A stretch of DNA of 64,000 bases from Streptomyces sp. NBC_01306 (GTDB taxonomy: Bacteria; Actinomycetota; Actinomycetes; Streptomycetales; Streptomycetaceae). Under the pieces are notes generated by a model. That model was not told where the DNA came from. It did no database searches and was given only the letters and a program-made list of their open reading frames with translations. A program made the position numbers and the translations under genes. Every line of letters starts with the position of its first letter. Position 1 is the stretch's first letter. The stretch covers positions 5,337,001 through 5,401,000 of the forward strand of contig NZ_JAPEPC010000001.1 of NCBI RefSeq assembly GCF_026340465.1, read 5' to 3'. Positions 14,772-23,649 of the stretch are shown piece by piece.

Positions 14772-17225
14772 GTGGCAGCCACCCCCATCAACGACGCGGA
14801 CCAGGTCCGCGAAGCCGCGGTCGAGGCCGCGCTCGGTGCGCTCGATCTCGACACCAAGGCCCGGCTGCTCTCCGGGCAGGACTTCTGGTCCCTCCCGGCG
14901 ATCCCGGAGATCGGACTGCGGTCCCTCGTCATGTCGGACGGCCCGATCGGGGTCCGCGGTGTGCGCTGGACCGCCGACGACCCGTCCATCGCCCTGCCGT
15001 CGCCGACCGCCCTCGCCGCCACCTGGGACCCCGAACTCGCCCGCAGGGCCGGGGTGCTCCTCGCCCAGGAAGCGCGGCGCAAGGGGGTGCACGTCCTGCT
15101 CGCGCCGACCGTCAACCTGCACCGTTCGCCGCTCGGCGGGCGGCACTTCGAGTGCTACTCCGAAGACCCGTACCTCACCGGCGAGATCGGCACCGGTTAC
15201 GTCCGCGGCGTGCAGAGCGGCGGTGTCGGCACCACCGTCAAGCACTTCGTCGGCAACGACGCGGAGACCGACCGCTTCACCGTCGACAACCTCATCGCCC
15301 CGCGCCCGCTGCGCGAGCTGTACCTGGCGCCGTTCGAGGCCATCGTCAGGAACGCCCACCCCTGGGGCATCATGACGGCCTACAACAGGGTCAACGGCAC
15401 GACGATGACCGAGCACCGCTACCTCGTCAACGAAGTCCTGCGCGGTGAATGGCACTTCGACGGGTTCAACGTCTCGGACTGGACGGCCGCGCGTTCCACC
15501 GCGGGCGACATCCTCGGCGGCCTCGACGTCGCGATGCCGGGCCCTGTCACCCCGTACGGCGAGCCACTGGCCGCCGCCGTCCGGGCCGGCGAGGTCCCCG
15601 CGAGCGCGGTCGACGGCGCGGTACGGAACGTCCTGCGGCTCGCCGCCCGGGTCGGCATCCTCGACGGCGCGCCGCCGGTCGTCACCGAGCTTCCGCCGGA
15701 GACCGACGGGCGTGAGCTGTCCCGCGAGATCGCCCGCCGCGCCTTCGTCCTCGTACGGAACGAGCGCGGCGCGCTGCCGGTCGACGCGTCGAAGACCCGC
15801 AAGGTCGCGCTCATCGGCGCCGCCGCCCGCGACGCCCGCATCCTCGGCGGGGGCTCGGCCACCGTCTTCCCGACCCGGGTGGTCTCCCCGCTCGACGGGC
15901 TGACGGCCGCGCTCCCCGAGGGCGCTGTCAGTTACGCGCTGGGCGCCGACCCGAGCGGTCAACTGGCCGATGCGGGGCAGGGGTTCGCCCTGCACGCGGT
16001 CTGCCGCGACAAGACGGGCCGGACCATCGGCACCGCGTCGGTGCCCGGCGGACGCGTCCAGTGGGTGGGCAGTGACCTGCCCGACGGGGTGACCCACGAG
16101 ACGCTGCACACCATCGAGGTCAAGGGCACGTTCACGCCCAGGGAGAGCGGCGAGCACACCTTCGGGAGCCGGGGGCTCGGCGGCTTCCGGCTCACCGTGG
16201 ACGAGCGGGTCCTCTTCGACGGGGACGAGCTGCCGGGCGACGACCCCGATCCGTTCGCCGCGGTCTTCGGCGCCCCCGCCGAGCGCGGCACCGCCACCCT
16301 CACCGCCGGTGAACCGGTCACGATCAGCTTCGAGTACACCGTCTTCAAGAGCCCCGGAGCCCGGCTCCAGGCCATCGGCTTCTCCCTCATGCAGCGCGAC
16401 CCGCAGCGCGACCCCGACGAGCTGATCGCCGAGGCCGTGGCCGCCGCACGCGACGCGGACACCGCCGTCGTGGTCGTCGCCACCACCGAACAGGTCGAGT
16501 CCGAGGGCTTCGACCGCAAGGACCTCCGGCTCCCCGGCCGCCAGGACGACCTGGTGCACGCCGTGGCGGCCGCCAACCCGAACACGGTCGTGGTCGTCAA
16601 CGCGGGCTCCCCGGTGGAACTGCCCTGGCGCGAGGACGTGGCGGCGGTGCTGCTCAGCTGGTTCCCTGGCCAGGAGGGCGGCGCGGCGCTCGCCGACGTA
16701 CTCCTCGGAACGGCGGAGCCGGGCGGGCGCCTGCCCACCACCTGGCCGGCGGCCCTGGAGGACGCCCCGGTCCGCAGGGTCGAACCGGACGGCGGCGAAC
16801 TCCCCTACGAGGAAGGCGTGTTCATCGGATACCGGGCCTGGGACCGGGCCGGTGTCACGCCCGCCTACCCTTTCGGCCACGGCCTGGGCTACACGGAGTG
16901 GAGCTACGAGTCCCTCCAGGCGACCACCGCGACCGCCACCGTCCGGATCCGCAACACCGGCACCCGCACCGGCCGCGAAACGGTCCAGGTCTACGCCGCC
17001 CCGGCCGACCCCGGAACGGACCGGGCCGCCCGGCAGCTGGCCGGTTTCGCCACCGTGGAAGCGGCGCCGGGGGAGACGGTGGAGGTGGCCGTCGCGCTCT
17101 CCCCGAGGGCCTTCGAGACCTGGGACGAGACGGCCGACGCCTGGGCGCGCCGCCCCGGAACGTACGAGATCCGGACCGGCCGCTCCCTCACGGACACCAG
17201 GCTGACCGCCACGGCCACGCACTGA
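14772..17225 (+). CDS. glycoside hydrolase family 3 beta-glucosidase with PA14 insert
   Basis: An 817-residue cytoplasmic enzyme without signal peptide, starting at GTG 14772 after a GGAGG site. The catalytic barrel (about 1-300) contains GHFECYSEDP-like HFECYSEDPYLTGEIGTGY, VKHFVGNDAE and the nucleophile Asp236 in FNVSDWTA. The alpha/beta sandwich begins near RELSREIARRAFVLVRN. A PA14-type module (about 420-560, FTPRESGEHTFGSRGLGGF) is inserted in it. The C-terminus is a fibronectin III-like domain (about 710-810). GH3 enzymes with this architecture cleave beta-glucosides or related plant glycosides. A divergent TetR gene and a downstream aldose epimerase support a role in releasing and processing hexoses inside the cell. 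Confidence 0.94.
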   Translation: MAATPINDADQVREAAVEAALGALDLDTKARLLSGQDFWSLPAIPEIGLRSLVMSDGPIGVRGVRWTADDPSIALPSPTALAATWDPELARRAGVLLAQEARRKGVHVLLAPTVNLHRSPLGGRHFECYSEDPYLTGEIGTGYVRGVQSGGVGTTVKHFVGNDAETDRFTVDNLIAPRPLRELYLAPFEAIVRNAHPWGIMTAYNRVNGTTMTEHRYLVNEVLRGEWHFDGFNVSDWTAARSTAGDILGGLDVAMPGPVTPYGEPLAAAVRAGEVPASAVDGAVRNVLRLAARVGILDGAPPVVTELPPETDGRELSREIARRAFVLVRNERGALPVDASKTRKVALIGAAARDARILGGGSATVFPTRVVSPLDGLTAALPEGAVSYALGADPSGQLADAGQGFALHAVCRDKTGRTIGTASVPGGRVQWVGSDLPDGVTHETLHTIEVKGTFTPRESGEHTFGSRGLGGFRLTVDERVLFDGDELPGDDPDPFAAVFGAPAERGTATLTAGEPVTISFEYTVFKSPGARLQAIGFSLMQRDPQRDPDELIAEAVAAARDADTAVVVVATTEQVESEGFDRKDLRLPGRQDDLVHAVAAANPNTVVVVNAGSPVELPWREDVAAVLLSWFPGQEGGAALADVLLGTAEPGGRLPTTWPAALEDAPVRRVEPDGGELPYEEGVFIGYRAWDRAGVTPAYPFGHGLGYTEWSYESLQATTATATVRIRNTGTRTGRETVQVYAAPADPGTDRAARQLAGFATVEAAPGETVEVAVALSPRAFETWDETADAWARRPGTYEIRTGRSLTDTRLTATATH

Positions 17226-17234
17226 CGGACGGAC

Positions 17235-17259
17235 GCGCTCCGCCGCGCCGGGGGAGCGC
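17235..17259. terminator. hairpin between convergent GH3 and galM genes
   Basis: GCGCTCC (17235-17241) pairs with GGAGCGC (17253-17259) in the 45-bp gap between convergent stop codons. This is consistent with a shared terminator. Confidence 0.45.
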
Positions 17260-17270
17260 CGTACGCCTGC

Positions 17271-18245
17271 CTACCGCACCGAGAACGCGTACGCCGTCTC
17301 GGAAACGAACACGTCGTCCGGCCGGAGCACCGCACCGGGGAACTCCGGCCGGTTCGGCGTGTCGGGGAAGCGCTGGGTCTCCAGCGCGATCCCGGCGCCC
17401 GGCCCGAACGGCCCGTCGTCGATGTGGTCACCGGTGTAGAGCTGCAGCCCCGGCTCGCTGGTCGTGATCGTCAGCACCCGCCCGGACGCCGGGTCGGACA
17501 GCTCGGCCGCCTCCGGCCCGTCCAGCACGTAGTTGTGGTCGTAGCCGGGGCCCACCTTCCGGGCCTGCCGGAAGTCGAAGCGCGTCCCGGCCACCGGCGC
17601 CAGCTCGCCGGTCGGGATCAGCTCCGCGTCCACGGGCGTCACCCGCGAGGCCCCGATCCGCAGTTCGTGCCCGGCCGCGCTGCCGGAGCCCGCACCGGCC
17701 AGGTTCCAGTACGAGTGGTTGGTCAGGCTCACCACGGTCGGCGCGTCCGTCGTCGCCTCGTACGAGATTCGCAGCGCACCGCTCTCCGCCAGGCGGTACG
17801 TCACGGAGACGGCCAGCCGCCCCGGGAAGCCCTCCTCGCCGTCCGGGCTCACCCGGGAGAGCCGCACCCCGTGATCGGTCGCCTCGGCGTCCCACACCCG
17901 CTTGTCGAAGCCCCGGTCGCCGCCGTGCAGGCTGTGCGGCGGATTGTTGCGGGGCAGCCGGTACGTCCGACCGTCGAGTTCGAAGACGCCGCCCGCGATG
18001 CGGTTCGCGTACCGCCCGACCAGCGCCCCGAAGTACGGCCCGGGGGAGGCCAGATATCCGGCCAGGTCCGGGAAGCCCAGCGCCACACCGGTCACCGCGC
18101 CCGCCCGGTCGGGCACCTCGGCGGACTGCACGATCCCGCCGTAGGTGAGCACGCGCACCCGAGTGCCGCCACGCTCCAGGGTCCACCGGTGGACTGAGGT
18201 GCCGTCAGGGAGACGGCCGAAGGGCTCCGGCTGCGCGCTGCTCAT
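17271..18245 (-). CDS. galM: aldose 1-epimerase (galactose mutarotase family)
   Basis: A 324-residue enzyme close to the usual family size. Recognisable blocks are LVGRYANRIAGG (substrate-binding region), NPPHSLHGGDRGFDKRVW (containing a catalytic-type His), VVSLTNHSYWNLAGAGSG (second His) and PGYDHNYVLDG, with a C-terminal IALETQRFPDTPNRPEFP carrying the catalytic Glu. It interconverts alpha and beta anomers of aldohexoses such as galactose or glucose. It lies convergent to the GH3 glucosidase and within reach of the sugar-acid locus, so preparing the anomer for a sugar dehydrogenase is a reasonable role. It ends nine bases from the GDSL gene start region and is transcribed in the same direction. 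Confidence 0.93.
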   Translation of the reverse strand: MSSAQPEPFGRLPDGTSVHRWTLERGGTRVRVLTYGGIVQSAEVPDRAGAVTGVALGFPDLAGYLASPGPYFGALVGRYANRIAGGVFELDGRTYRLPRNNPPHSLHGGDRGFDKRVWDAEATDHGVRLSRVSPDGEEGFPGRLAVSVTYRLAESGALRISYEATTDAPTVVSLTNHSYWNLAGAGSGSAAGHELRIGASRVTPVDAELIPTGELAPVAGTRFDFRQARKVGPGYDHNYVLDGPEAAELSDPASGRVLTITTSEPGLQLYTGDHIDDGPFGPGAGIALETQRFPDTPNRPEFPGAVLRPDDVFVSETAYAFSVR

Positions 18246-18254
18246 GCCCGGACC

Positions 18255-19154
18255 CTACGCCGGGGGCCGCGCGGCCGTGACGTTGCGGTACGCGATCTCC
18301 GCCAGCCGCTCCTGCCCGTTCCTGCCGGGGTGGAACCAGTCCCAGGGGCTCAGCTGCGCCCCGGTGAACCGGTATCCGAAGACCGCCCCGCCGTCGTAAC
18401 GGCAGTGCGTGTCCGTGGCGCACACGTCCTTGAGGACGGTGTTGTACGCGACGACCCGCGCCTGTACGGCGTCGCGCCGCTTCACCGCCGCCGGGCCCAT
18501 CGCGTCGGCGTCCCGCAGCATCGAGGCGCAGATCCCCAGCTTCCAGATCTGTTTGCCCAGCGGATTGCCGCGCCCCTGCGACCACAGCCGCTTCAGGTCC
18601 GGCACGCTCGACACATAGACCTCGCTCTTGGGCAGCGCCTTGCGCAATCGTTTCAGCGACGTCGTGAACGAGGTCCGGAATTCATCCACCGGTGTCATGT
18701 GCGAAACCGAGTCCCGGCAAGCGTCATTGGCACCTGCCATGATCGTCACCAGCTCGGGCCGGTGCGCCGCCGCGGCGTCGATCTGGGCCGGCACATCGGC
18801 CATCCGGGCCCCGGTCCTGGCGTCGTTCCAGCCCTTCTTCACCCCGAGCCGGGAGACCAGACTGTGCACCCGGGCGTCCGAACCGGTCGCCCAGGAGACC
18901 TTGGGACAGTCGGAGAGCACCGAACAGGCGTCGAAGCCACGGGTGATGGAATCGCCCACGGCAGCGACCGAACCGGGCGACCTGTCCCAGGCCGGGGCGG
19001 GTGTCGCACCGCGGTGCGCCTGCGCATGTTTCGCGCCACTGTCGGAAGAGTCACAGCCGGCCAGCGCGCCGAGCGGGAGGACGAGCACCGCAGTCAGCGC
19101 CGCGACAGCGGTGCGGCCGTGGCGGCTCCGGGCGGATTCCGGCTTCCTCTGCAC
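18255..19154 (-). CDS. SGNH/GDSL-type esterase lipoprotein
   Basis: A 299-residue secreted hydrolase. I place the start at GTG 19154, giving a short basic leader (VQRKPESARSRHGR), a hydrophobic stretch and the lipobox LAGC; GGAGGG lies eight bases upstream. The open frame extends to 19298, but that would give an unusually long leader. Catalytic blocks are AVGDSITRGFDAC (nucleophile Ser), MAGANDACR (Asn/Gly of the oxyanion hole) and WDWFHPGRNGQ (Asp and His). Several paired cysteines in the mature part suggest disulfides outside the cell. Substrate is unknown; the family covers lipases, esterases and carbohydrate deacetylases. Confidence 0.9.
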   Translation of the reverse strand: MQRKPESARSRHGRTAVAALTAVLVLPLGALAGCDSSDSGAKHAQAHRGATPAPAWDRSPGSVAAVGDSITRGFDACSVLSDCPKVSWATGSDARVHSLVSRLGVKKGWNDARTGARMADVPAQIDAAAAHRPELVTIMAGANDACRDSVSHMTPVDEFRTSFTTSLKRLRKALPKSEVYVSSVPDLKRLWSQGRGNPLGKQIWKLGICASMLRDADAMGPAAVKRRDAVQARVVAYNTVLKDVCATDTHCRYDGGAVFGYRFTGAQLSPWDWFHPGRNGQERLAEIAYRNVTAARPPA

Positions 19155-19442
19155 CCTCTGGACCCTCCAAGTGGCTGACGCACGCGTCCTGCCGAGTGAA
19201 AGCTGTGTGTTCAACGGGGCTGGGACCGACCGTACGTCACACGAGGCAGGCCGCCGCGCGGTAGTTTTTCCCCGTCGAACCAGTGGCAACTTCGCCACCC
19301 GCGGCTCCGGTAAATTACATCACGTCACATACTGTCCCATTTCAGGAGATTAACTCCCGATGCTGTTTACTGTTGTACCCCGGGGCAGAACGGGCGAGAG
19401 GCCGCTGGGGAAGGCGAACCTCGAACCGCACTGGAGGTCCCG

Positions 19443-19937
19443 GTGACGACACGTGGAGTTCTGTACCTGCACTCCGCACCGCGCGCGCTGTGCCCGCACG
19501 TCGAGTGGGCCGTGGCGGGTGTTCTCGGTGCGCGGGTCAACCTCGACTGGATCAGGCAGCCCGCCTCCCCCGGCACCTGGAGATCCGAGTTCTCCTGGAA
19601 GGGCGGCACGGGCACCGCGTCGCAACTCGCCTCCGCGCTGCGTGGCTGGAATCTGCTGCGCTTCGAAGTGACGTCGGAGCCCTGCCCGTCGGCCGAGGGA
19701 GAGCGCTACAGCGCCACGCCCGAGCTGGGCATCTTCCACGCCGTCACCGGAATCCACGGCGACATCCTGATCCCCGAGGACCGGCTGCGGGCCGCACTGG
19801 CCCGTTCGCTGGGCGGCGAGAGCGATCTGGAGGCCGAGATCGCACGACTGCTCGGCAAGCCGTGGGACGACGAACTGGAGCCCTTCAGATACGCGGGCGA
19901 GGGCGCGCCGGTGCGCTGGCTGCACCAGGTCGTGTAG
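19443..19937 (+). CDS. DUF3145 family protein
   Basis: A 164-residue protein starting at GTG 19443 (MTTRGVLYLHSAPRALCPHVEWA). The sequence matches the actinobacterial DUF3145 pattern I know, with the conserved CPHVEWAVAGVLG start, the WIRQPASPGTWRSEFSW stretch and a C-terminal LGKPWDDELEPFRYAGEG. No catalytic motif, signal peptide or membrane segment is visible. The family is nearly universal in Streptomyces and has no established function. An intergenic space of about 290 bp precedes it and likely holds separate promoters for this gene and the divergent GDSL lipoprotein gene. Confidence 0.85.
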   Translation: MTTRGVLYLHSAPRALCPHVEWAVAGVLGARVNLDWIRQPASPGTWRSEFSWKGGTGTASQLASALRGWNLLRFEVTSEPCPSAEGERYSATPELGIFHAVTGIHGDILIPEDRLRAALARSLGGESDLEAEIARLLGKPWDDELEPFRYAGEGAPVRWLHQVV

Positions 19938-19982
19938 CGCCCGCTCCGGACGGAAGGCCCTGATCCGCTTTACGGTGGGGCC

Positions 19983-20858
19983 ATGGCTGACAACACCTCA
20001 GTAGCTGTCCTCGGTACGGGGATCATGGGCGCCGCGATGGCCCGCAACCTCTGCCACGCCGGGCTCGACGTCCGCGTCTGGAACCGGACCCGCTCCAAGG
20101 CCGAGCCCCTCGCCGACGTGGGCGCCCGCGTCACCGGCACACCGGGTGAGGCCGTCGAGGGCGCGGACGTGATCATCACCATGGTGTACGACGGCCCGGC
20201 GGCCCTCGAAGCGATGACCGCGGCCGGACCCTCGCTGAGCGCCGGGGCGGTCTGGTTGCAGTCCACCACCGCCGGCACCGAGGGGCTCCTCCCGCTCGCC
20301 GCGCTGGCCAGGCAGCACGGGCTGGTCTTCGTGGACGCTCCGGTACTCGGCACCAAGGCCCCGGCGGAGAGCGGGCAGCTCACGGTCCTGGTGGCCGGCC
20401 CCGACTCCGTACGCGACGATGTGGCACCCGTCCTGGACGCCATCGGCTCCCGTACGGTCTGGGTCGGGAACGACGGCACGACGGGAGCGGCCACCCGCCT
20501 CAAACTGGTCTGCAACAGCTGGGTGCTGACCCTCACCCACGGCACGGCCGAAGCACTCGCGCTGGCGGCCGGCCTCGGCGTGGACCCCGCCGGTTTCCTG
20601 GCCGCGGTCGGCGGCGGCTCGCTCGACTGCGGCTATCTGCACCTCAAGGCACAGACGATCCTCACCGAGGACTACACCCCGAGCTTCTCGGTCACCACCG
20701 CGGCGAAGGACGCCCGGCTGATCGTCGAGGCGGGACGTGCGGCGGGTGTGCGGCTGGACGTGGCCGCCGCGGGCGCCGAACGGTTCCGCAGGGCCGGGGC
20801 GCTGGGGCACGGCGACGACGACATGGCCGCGTCGTACTTCGCGAGCTTCGAGGCCTGA
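19983..20858 (+). CDS. NAD(P)-dependent beta-hydroxyacid dehydrogenase (3-hydroxyisobutyrate dehydrogenase family)
   Basis: A 291-residue two-domain dehydrogenase. The dinucleotide-binding motif VLGTGIMGAAMARNLC lies at the N-terminus, followed by the WNRTRSKAEPLA segment whose Arg/Thr suggest NADP preference. The substrate motif DAPVLGTKAPAESGQLTVLVAG and the catalytic lysine region TRLKLVCNSWV identify the beta-hydroxyacid dehydrogenase family (HIBADH, tartronate semialdehyde reductase, GLYR). The exact substrate cannot be told from sequence. It is transcribed alone, followed by a very GC-rich hairpin and the convergent fab operon. Confidence 0.9.
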   Translation: MADNTSVAVLGTGIMGAAMARNLCHAGLDVRVWNRTRSKAEPLADVGARVTGTPGEAVEGADVIITMVYDGPAALEAMTAAGPSLSAGAVWLQSTTAGTEGLLPLAALARQHGLVFVDAPVLGTKAPAESGQLTVLVAGPDSVRDDVAPVLDAIGSRTVWVGNDGTTGAATRLKLVCNSWVLTLTHGTAEALALAAGLGVDPAGFLAAVGGGSLDCGYLHLKAQTILTEDYTPSFSVTTAAKDARLIVEAGRAAGVRLDVAAAGAERFRRAGALGHGDDDMAASYFASFEA

Positions 20859-20893
20859 GGCGGAGCCCGCACCGCGCAAACCCGCACCACACA

Positions 20894-20928
20894 GGCCCGT
20901 CCCTCCCGGACGGGGGAGGGGCGGGCCC
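20894..20928. terminator. bidirectional terminator between dehydrogenase and fabF
   Basis: GGCCCGTCCCTCC pairs with GGAGGGGCGGGCC with few interruptions, in the gap between convergent genes. There is no T-run, as is usual for Streptomyces. Confidence 0.6.
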
Positions 20929-20961
20929 GCGTGGTGTGTGCGGAGTGCTGCGCGCCGGTGA

Positions 20962-22224
20962 TCAGACCGAGCGGAACGCCAGCATCACATTGTGACCGCC
21001 GAACCCGAACGAGTTGTTGACCGCGGAGATCGGACCCTGCGGCAGCGTCCGCGGCTTGTCCCGCACGATGTCCGCGTCGACCTCCTCGTCGAGGTCGACG
21101 ATGTTGATGGTCGGCGGAGCGGTGCGGTGGTACAGCGCGAGCACCGTGGCGACGGTCTCGATACCGCCGGCGCCGCCGAGCAGATGCCCGGTCATCGACT
21201 TCGTCGCGGAGATCGCGACGTGGTCGAGGTCGTCGCCCAGCACCTGGCGGAGCGCCTTGATCTCGGCGACGTCACCCTGGGGGGTCGACGTGGCGTGCGC
21301 GTTGACGTGCACGACCTCCGAGGGCTTCAGGTCGGTGGTCTCCAGCATGTGCCGCAGCGCCGCGGCGATACCGCGGCCCGTCGGCTCCGGCTGCGCGATG
21401 TGGTGGGCGTCCGACGACAGGCCCTGGCCCACGAGCTCGCAGTAGACCCTGGCGCCGCGCGCGGCGGCGTGCTCGGCCGACTCCAGGACCACGATGCCTG
21501 CGCCCTCGCCGAGTACGAAGCCGTCGCGGCCCTTGTCGTACGGGCGGGAGGCACCCTCGGGGTCGTCGTTGTTCTTGGACATCGCCATCATGTTGGCGAA
21601 GGCCGCGATGGGCAGCGGGTGGATGGTCGCCTCGGTGCCACCGGCGACGACGACGTCGGCACGGCCGGAGCGGATCATCTCGGCCGCGTAGCCGACCGCC
21701 TCGGCGCCGGACGCGCACGCGCTGACCAGCGCGTGGACACCCGCCTGTGCGCCGAGTTCGAGCCCGACGTTGGCGGACGGGCCGTTCGGCATGAGCATGG
21801 GGACGGTGTGCGGGGAGACGCGGCGTACGCCCTTCTCCTTGAGCACGTCGTACTGGTCGAGCAGGGTGGTGATGCCACCGATACCGGAGGCGACGACCGC
21901 GCCGAGGCGCTCGGGGCGGATGGCGTCGTCCTCGCCGGCCTTCGCGGTGAAGCCCGCGTCGGACCAGGCCTCACGGGCCGCGATCACCGCGAACTGGGCC
22001 GAGCGGTCCAGCTTGCGGGCGAGGGGGCGCGCAAGGACCTCGCTCGGGTCGACAGCCACCGGGGCGGCGATGCGGACCGGGAGCTCGGCGAAGCGCTCGC
22101 CGGTGAGCGGCTTGACACCGGAACGGCCTGCGAGCAGACCGTCCCAGGTCGATGCGCTGTCGCCACCCAGCGGTGTGGTTGCGCCGATACCGGTGACGAC
22201 CACGGTGCGATTGGTCGGGCTCAC
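20962..22224 (-). CDS. fabF: beta-ketoacyl-ACP synthase II
   Basis: A 420-residue condensing enzyme. The catalytic triad is visible: Cys in VSACASGAEAVGYA, His in VNAHATSTPQGDVAEI and His in SATKSMTGHLLGGAGG, followed by NNSFGFGGHNVML. It elongates acyl-ACP by decarboxylative condensation with malonyl-ACP in the cytoplasm. It is the last gene of the minus-strand operon fabD, fabH, acpP, fabF, the standard Streptomyces housekeeping arrangement, after a 75-bp gap from acpP. Gene identity is supported by motif, length and order. Confidence 0.97.
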   Translation of the reverse strand: MSPTNRTVVVTGIGATTPLGGDSASTWDGLLAGRSGVKPLTGERFAELPVRIAAPVAVDPSEVLARPLARKLDRSAQFAVIAAREAWSDAGFTAKAGEDDAIRPERLGAVVASGIGGITTLLDQYDVLKEKGVRRVSPHTVPMLMPNGPSANVGLELGAQAGVHALVSACASGAEAVGYAAEMIRSGRADVVVAGGTEATIHPLPIAAFANMMAMSKNNDDPEGASRPYDKGRDGFVLGEGAGIVVLESAEHAAARGARVYCELVGQGLSSDAHHIAQPEPTGRGIAAALRHMLETTDLKPSEVVHVNAHATSTPQGDVAEIKALRQVLGDDLDHVAISATKSMTGHLLGGAGGIETVATVLALYHRTAPPTINIVDLDEEVDADIVRDKPRTLPQGPISAVNNSFGFGGHNVMLAFRSV

Positions 22225-22299
22225 TGGAATTTCTTCTCCACGTGTAGAGGGATCTGAATCACGGCGCCACCGCCGGGTGGCGTCAGCCGCGGGCCTGGG

Positions 22300-22548
22300 T
22301 CAGGCCTGGTGCTTCGAGATGTAATCGGCAGCGTCGCCGACGGTCTTGAGGTTCTTGACGTCGTCGTCCGGGATCTTCACGTCGAAGCGCTCTTCGGCGG
22401 CGACGACGACCTCGACCATGGACAGCGAGTCGACGTCCAGGTCATCGGTGAAGGACTTGTCCAGCTGGACGTCCTCGACCGGGATACCGGCGATCTCGTT
22501 GACGATCTCGGCGAGACCGGTGACGATCTCTTCCTGGGTGGCGGCCAT
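22300..22548 (-). CDS. acpP: acyl carrier protein of fatty acid synthesis
   Basis: An 82-residue acidic protein with the phosphopantetheine attachment serine (Ser41) in DDLDVDSLSMVEVV. The position in a fatty acid operon, rather than beside polyketide enzymes, marks it as the housekeeping ACP. A good AAGGAG site precedes the ATG. It carries the growing acyl chain between FabD, FabH, FabF and the reductases and dehydratase encoded elsewhere. Confidence 0.97.
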   Translation of the reverse strand: MAATQEEIVTGLAEIVNEIAGIPVEDVQLDKSFTDDLDVDSLSMVEVVVAAEERFDVKIPDDDVKNLKTVGDAADYISKHQA

Positions 22549-22629
22549 GTTGGCGCTCCTTCGATGTGTAGCGGTGTGTGTCGGGGACTGCTCGGGGTGT
22601 TCGAACGAACCGGATTCCTCCGGAAAGCC

Positions 22630-23634
22630 CTAGGGGAGGGTAACGACAGTCGCGGCGTAGACGAGACCCGCCCCGAAGCCGATGACCAGCGCGGTGTCGC
22701 CGCTCTTCGCCTGACCGGTCGCCAGGAGCCGCTCCATCGCGAGCGGAATCGAGGCTGCGGAGGTGTTGCCGGTGGTCTCCACGTCACGGGCGACCATGAC
22801 GTGCTCCGGCAGCTTGAGGGTCTTCACCATCGAGTCGATGATCCGCATGTTGGCCTGGTGCGGGATGAAGACGTCCAGGTCGGCCGCCTCGATACCGGCC
22901 GCGTCCAGGGCCTGCTGAGCGACCTTCGCCATCTCGAACACGGCCCAGCGGAAGACCGCCTGGCCCTCCTGCGTGATCGCGGGGAACTTCGCGCGGCCCT
23001 TGCCGTCGCGGTAGTCCGACCACGGCACGGTCTGCTTGATCGTCTCGGACTTGTCGCCCTCCGAGCCCCATACCGTGGGGCCTATGTGCGGCTCCTGGGA
23101 CGGGCCGACCACGACCGCGCCCGCGCCGTCGCCGAAGAGGAAGGCCGTCGCGCGGTCCTCCAGGTCGGTGAGGTCGCTGAGCCGCTCGACGCCGATGACG
23201 AGCACGTACTCGGCGGAACCCTCGACGATCATGCCCTTGGCGAGCGTCAGCCCGTAGCCGAAGCCGGCGCAGCCCGCCGAGATGTCGAAGGCGGGCGCCT
23301 TGTCGGTGCCGAGCTTGTGGGCGATCTCGGTCGCGATGGCCGGGGTCTGCGAGAAGTGCGAGACCGTCGACACGACCACGGCGCCGATCCGGTCGGCGGT
23401 GATCCCGGCGTCGGCGATGGCCTTGCCGGAGGCCTCGATGGACATCGCGGCCACGGTCTCCTCGTCGGACGCCCAGTGGCGGGTCGCGATGCCGGAGCGG
23501 GAGCGGATCCACTCGTCGGAGGAGTCGATCGTCTCCAGGATCACCTCGTTGGGCACGACCCGGGTCGGACGGTAGCCGCCGACGCCCATGATCCGTGCGT
23601 ACGGGGCGCCCTTGCTGGGCTTGATCTTCGCCAT
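22630..23634 (-). CDS. fabH: beta-ketoacyl-ACP synthase III
   Basis: A 334-residue initiating condensing enzyme. The active-site Cys is in FDISAGCAGFGYGL, with His in DVFIPHQANMRIID and Asn in TTGNTSAASIPLA, the FabH Cys-His-Asn triad. It condenses a short acyl-CoA primer with malonyl-ACP; in Streptomyces these primers are largely branched. The gap to fabD is only 15 bp, and it is followed by acpP after about 80 bp. A conspicuous N-terminal extension MAKIKPSKGAPYA is common in actinobacterial FabH. Confidence 0.97.
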   Translation of the reverse strand: MAKIKPSKGAPYARIMGVGGYRPTRVVPNEVILETIDSSDEWIRSRSGIATRHWASDEETVAAMSIEASGKAIADAGITADRIGAVVVSTVSHFSQTPAIATEIAHKLGTDKAPAFDISAGCAGFGYGLTLAKGMIVEGSAEYVLVIGVERLSDLTDLEDRATAFLFGDGAGAVVVGPSQEPHIGPTVWGSEGDKSETIKQTVPWSDYRDGKGRAKFPAITQEGQAVFRWAVFEMAKVAQQALDAAGIEAADLDVFIPHQANMRIIDSMVKTLKLPEHVMVARDVETTGNTSAASIPLAMERLLATGQAKSGDTALVIGFGAGLVYAATVVTLP

Positions 23635-23649
23635 GCTCTCTCGGGCTCC

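Noticed and set aside
14706..17222. An 838-codon open frame on the minus strand opposite the GH3 gene
   Set aside because: High-GC shadow: its codons mirror the GH3 gene's third-position GC, it shows no domain pattern and the plus-strand gene has full GH3 motifs.
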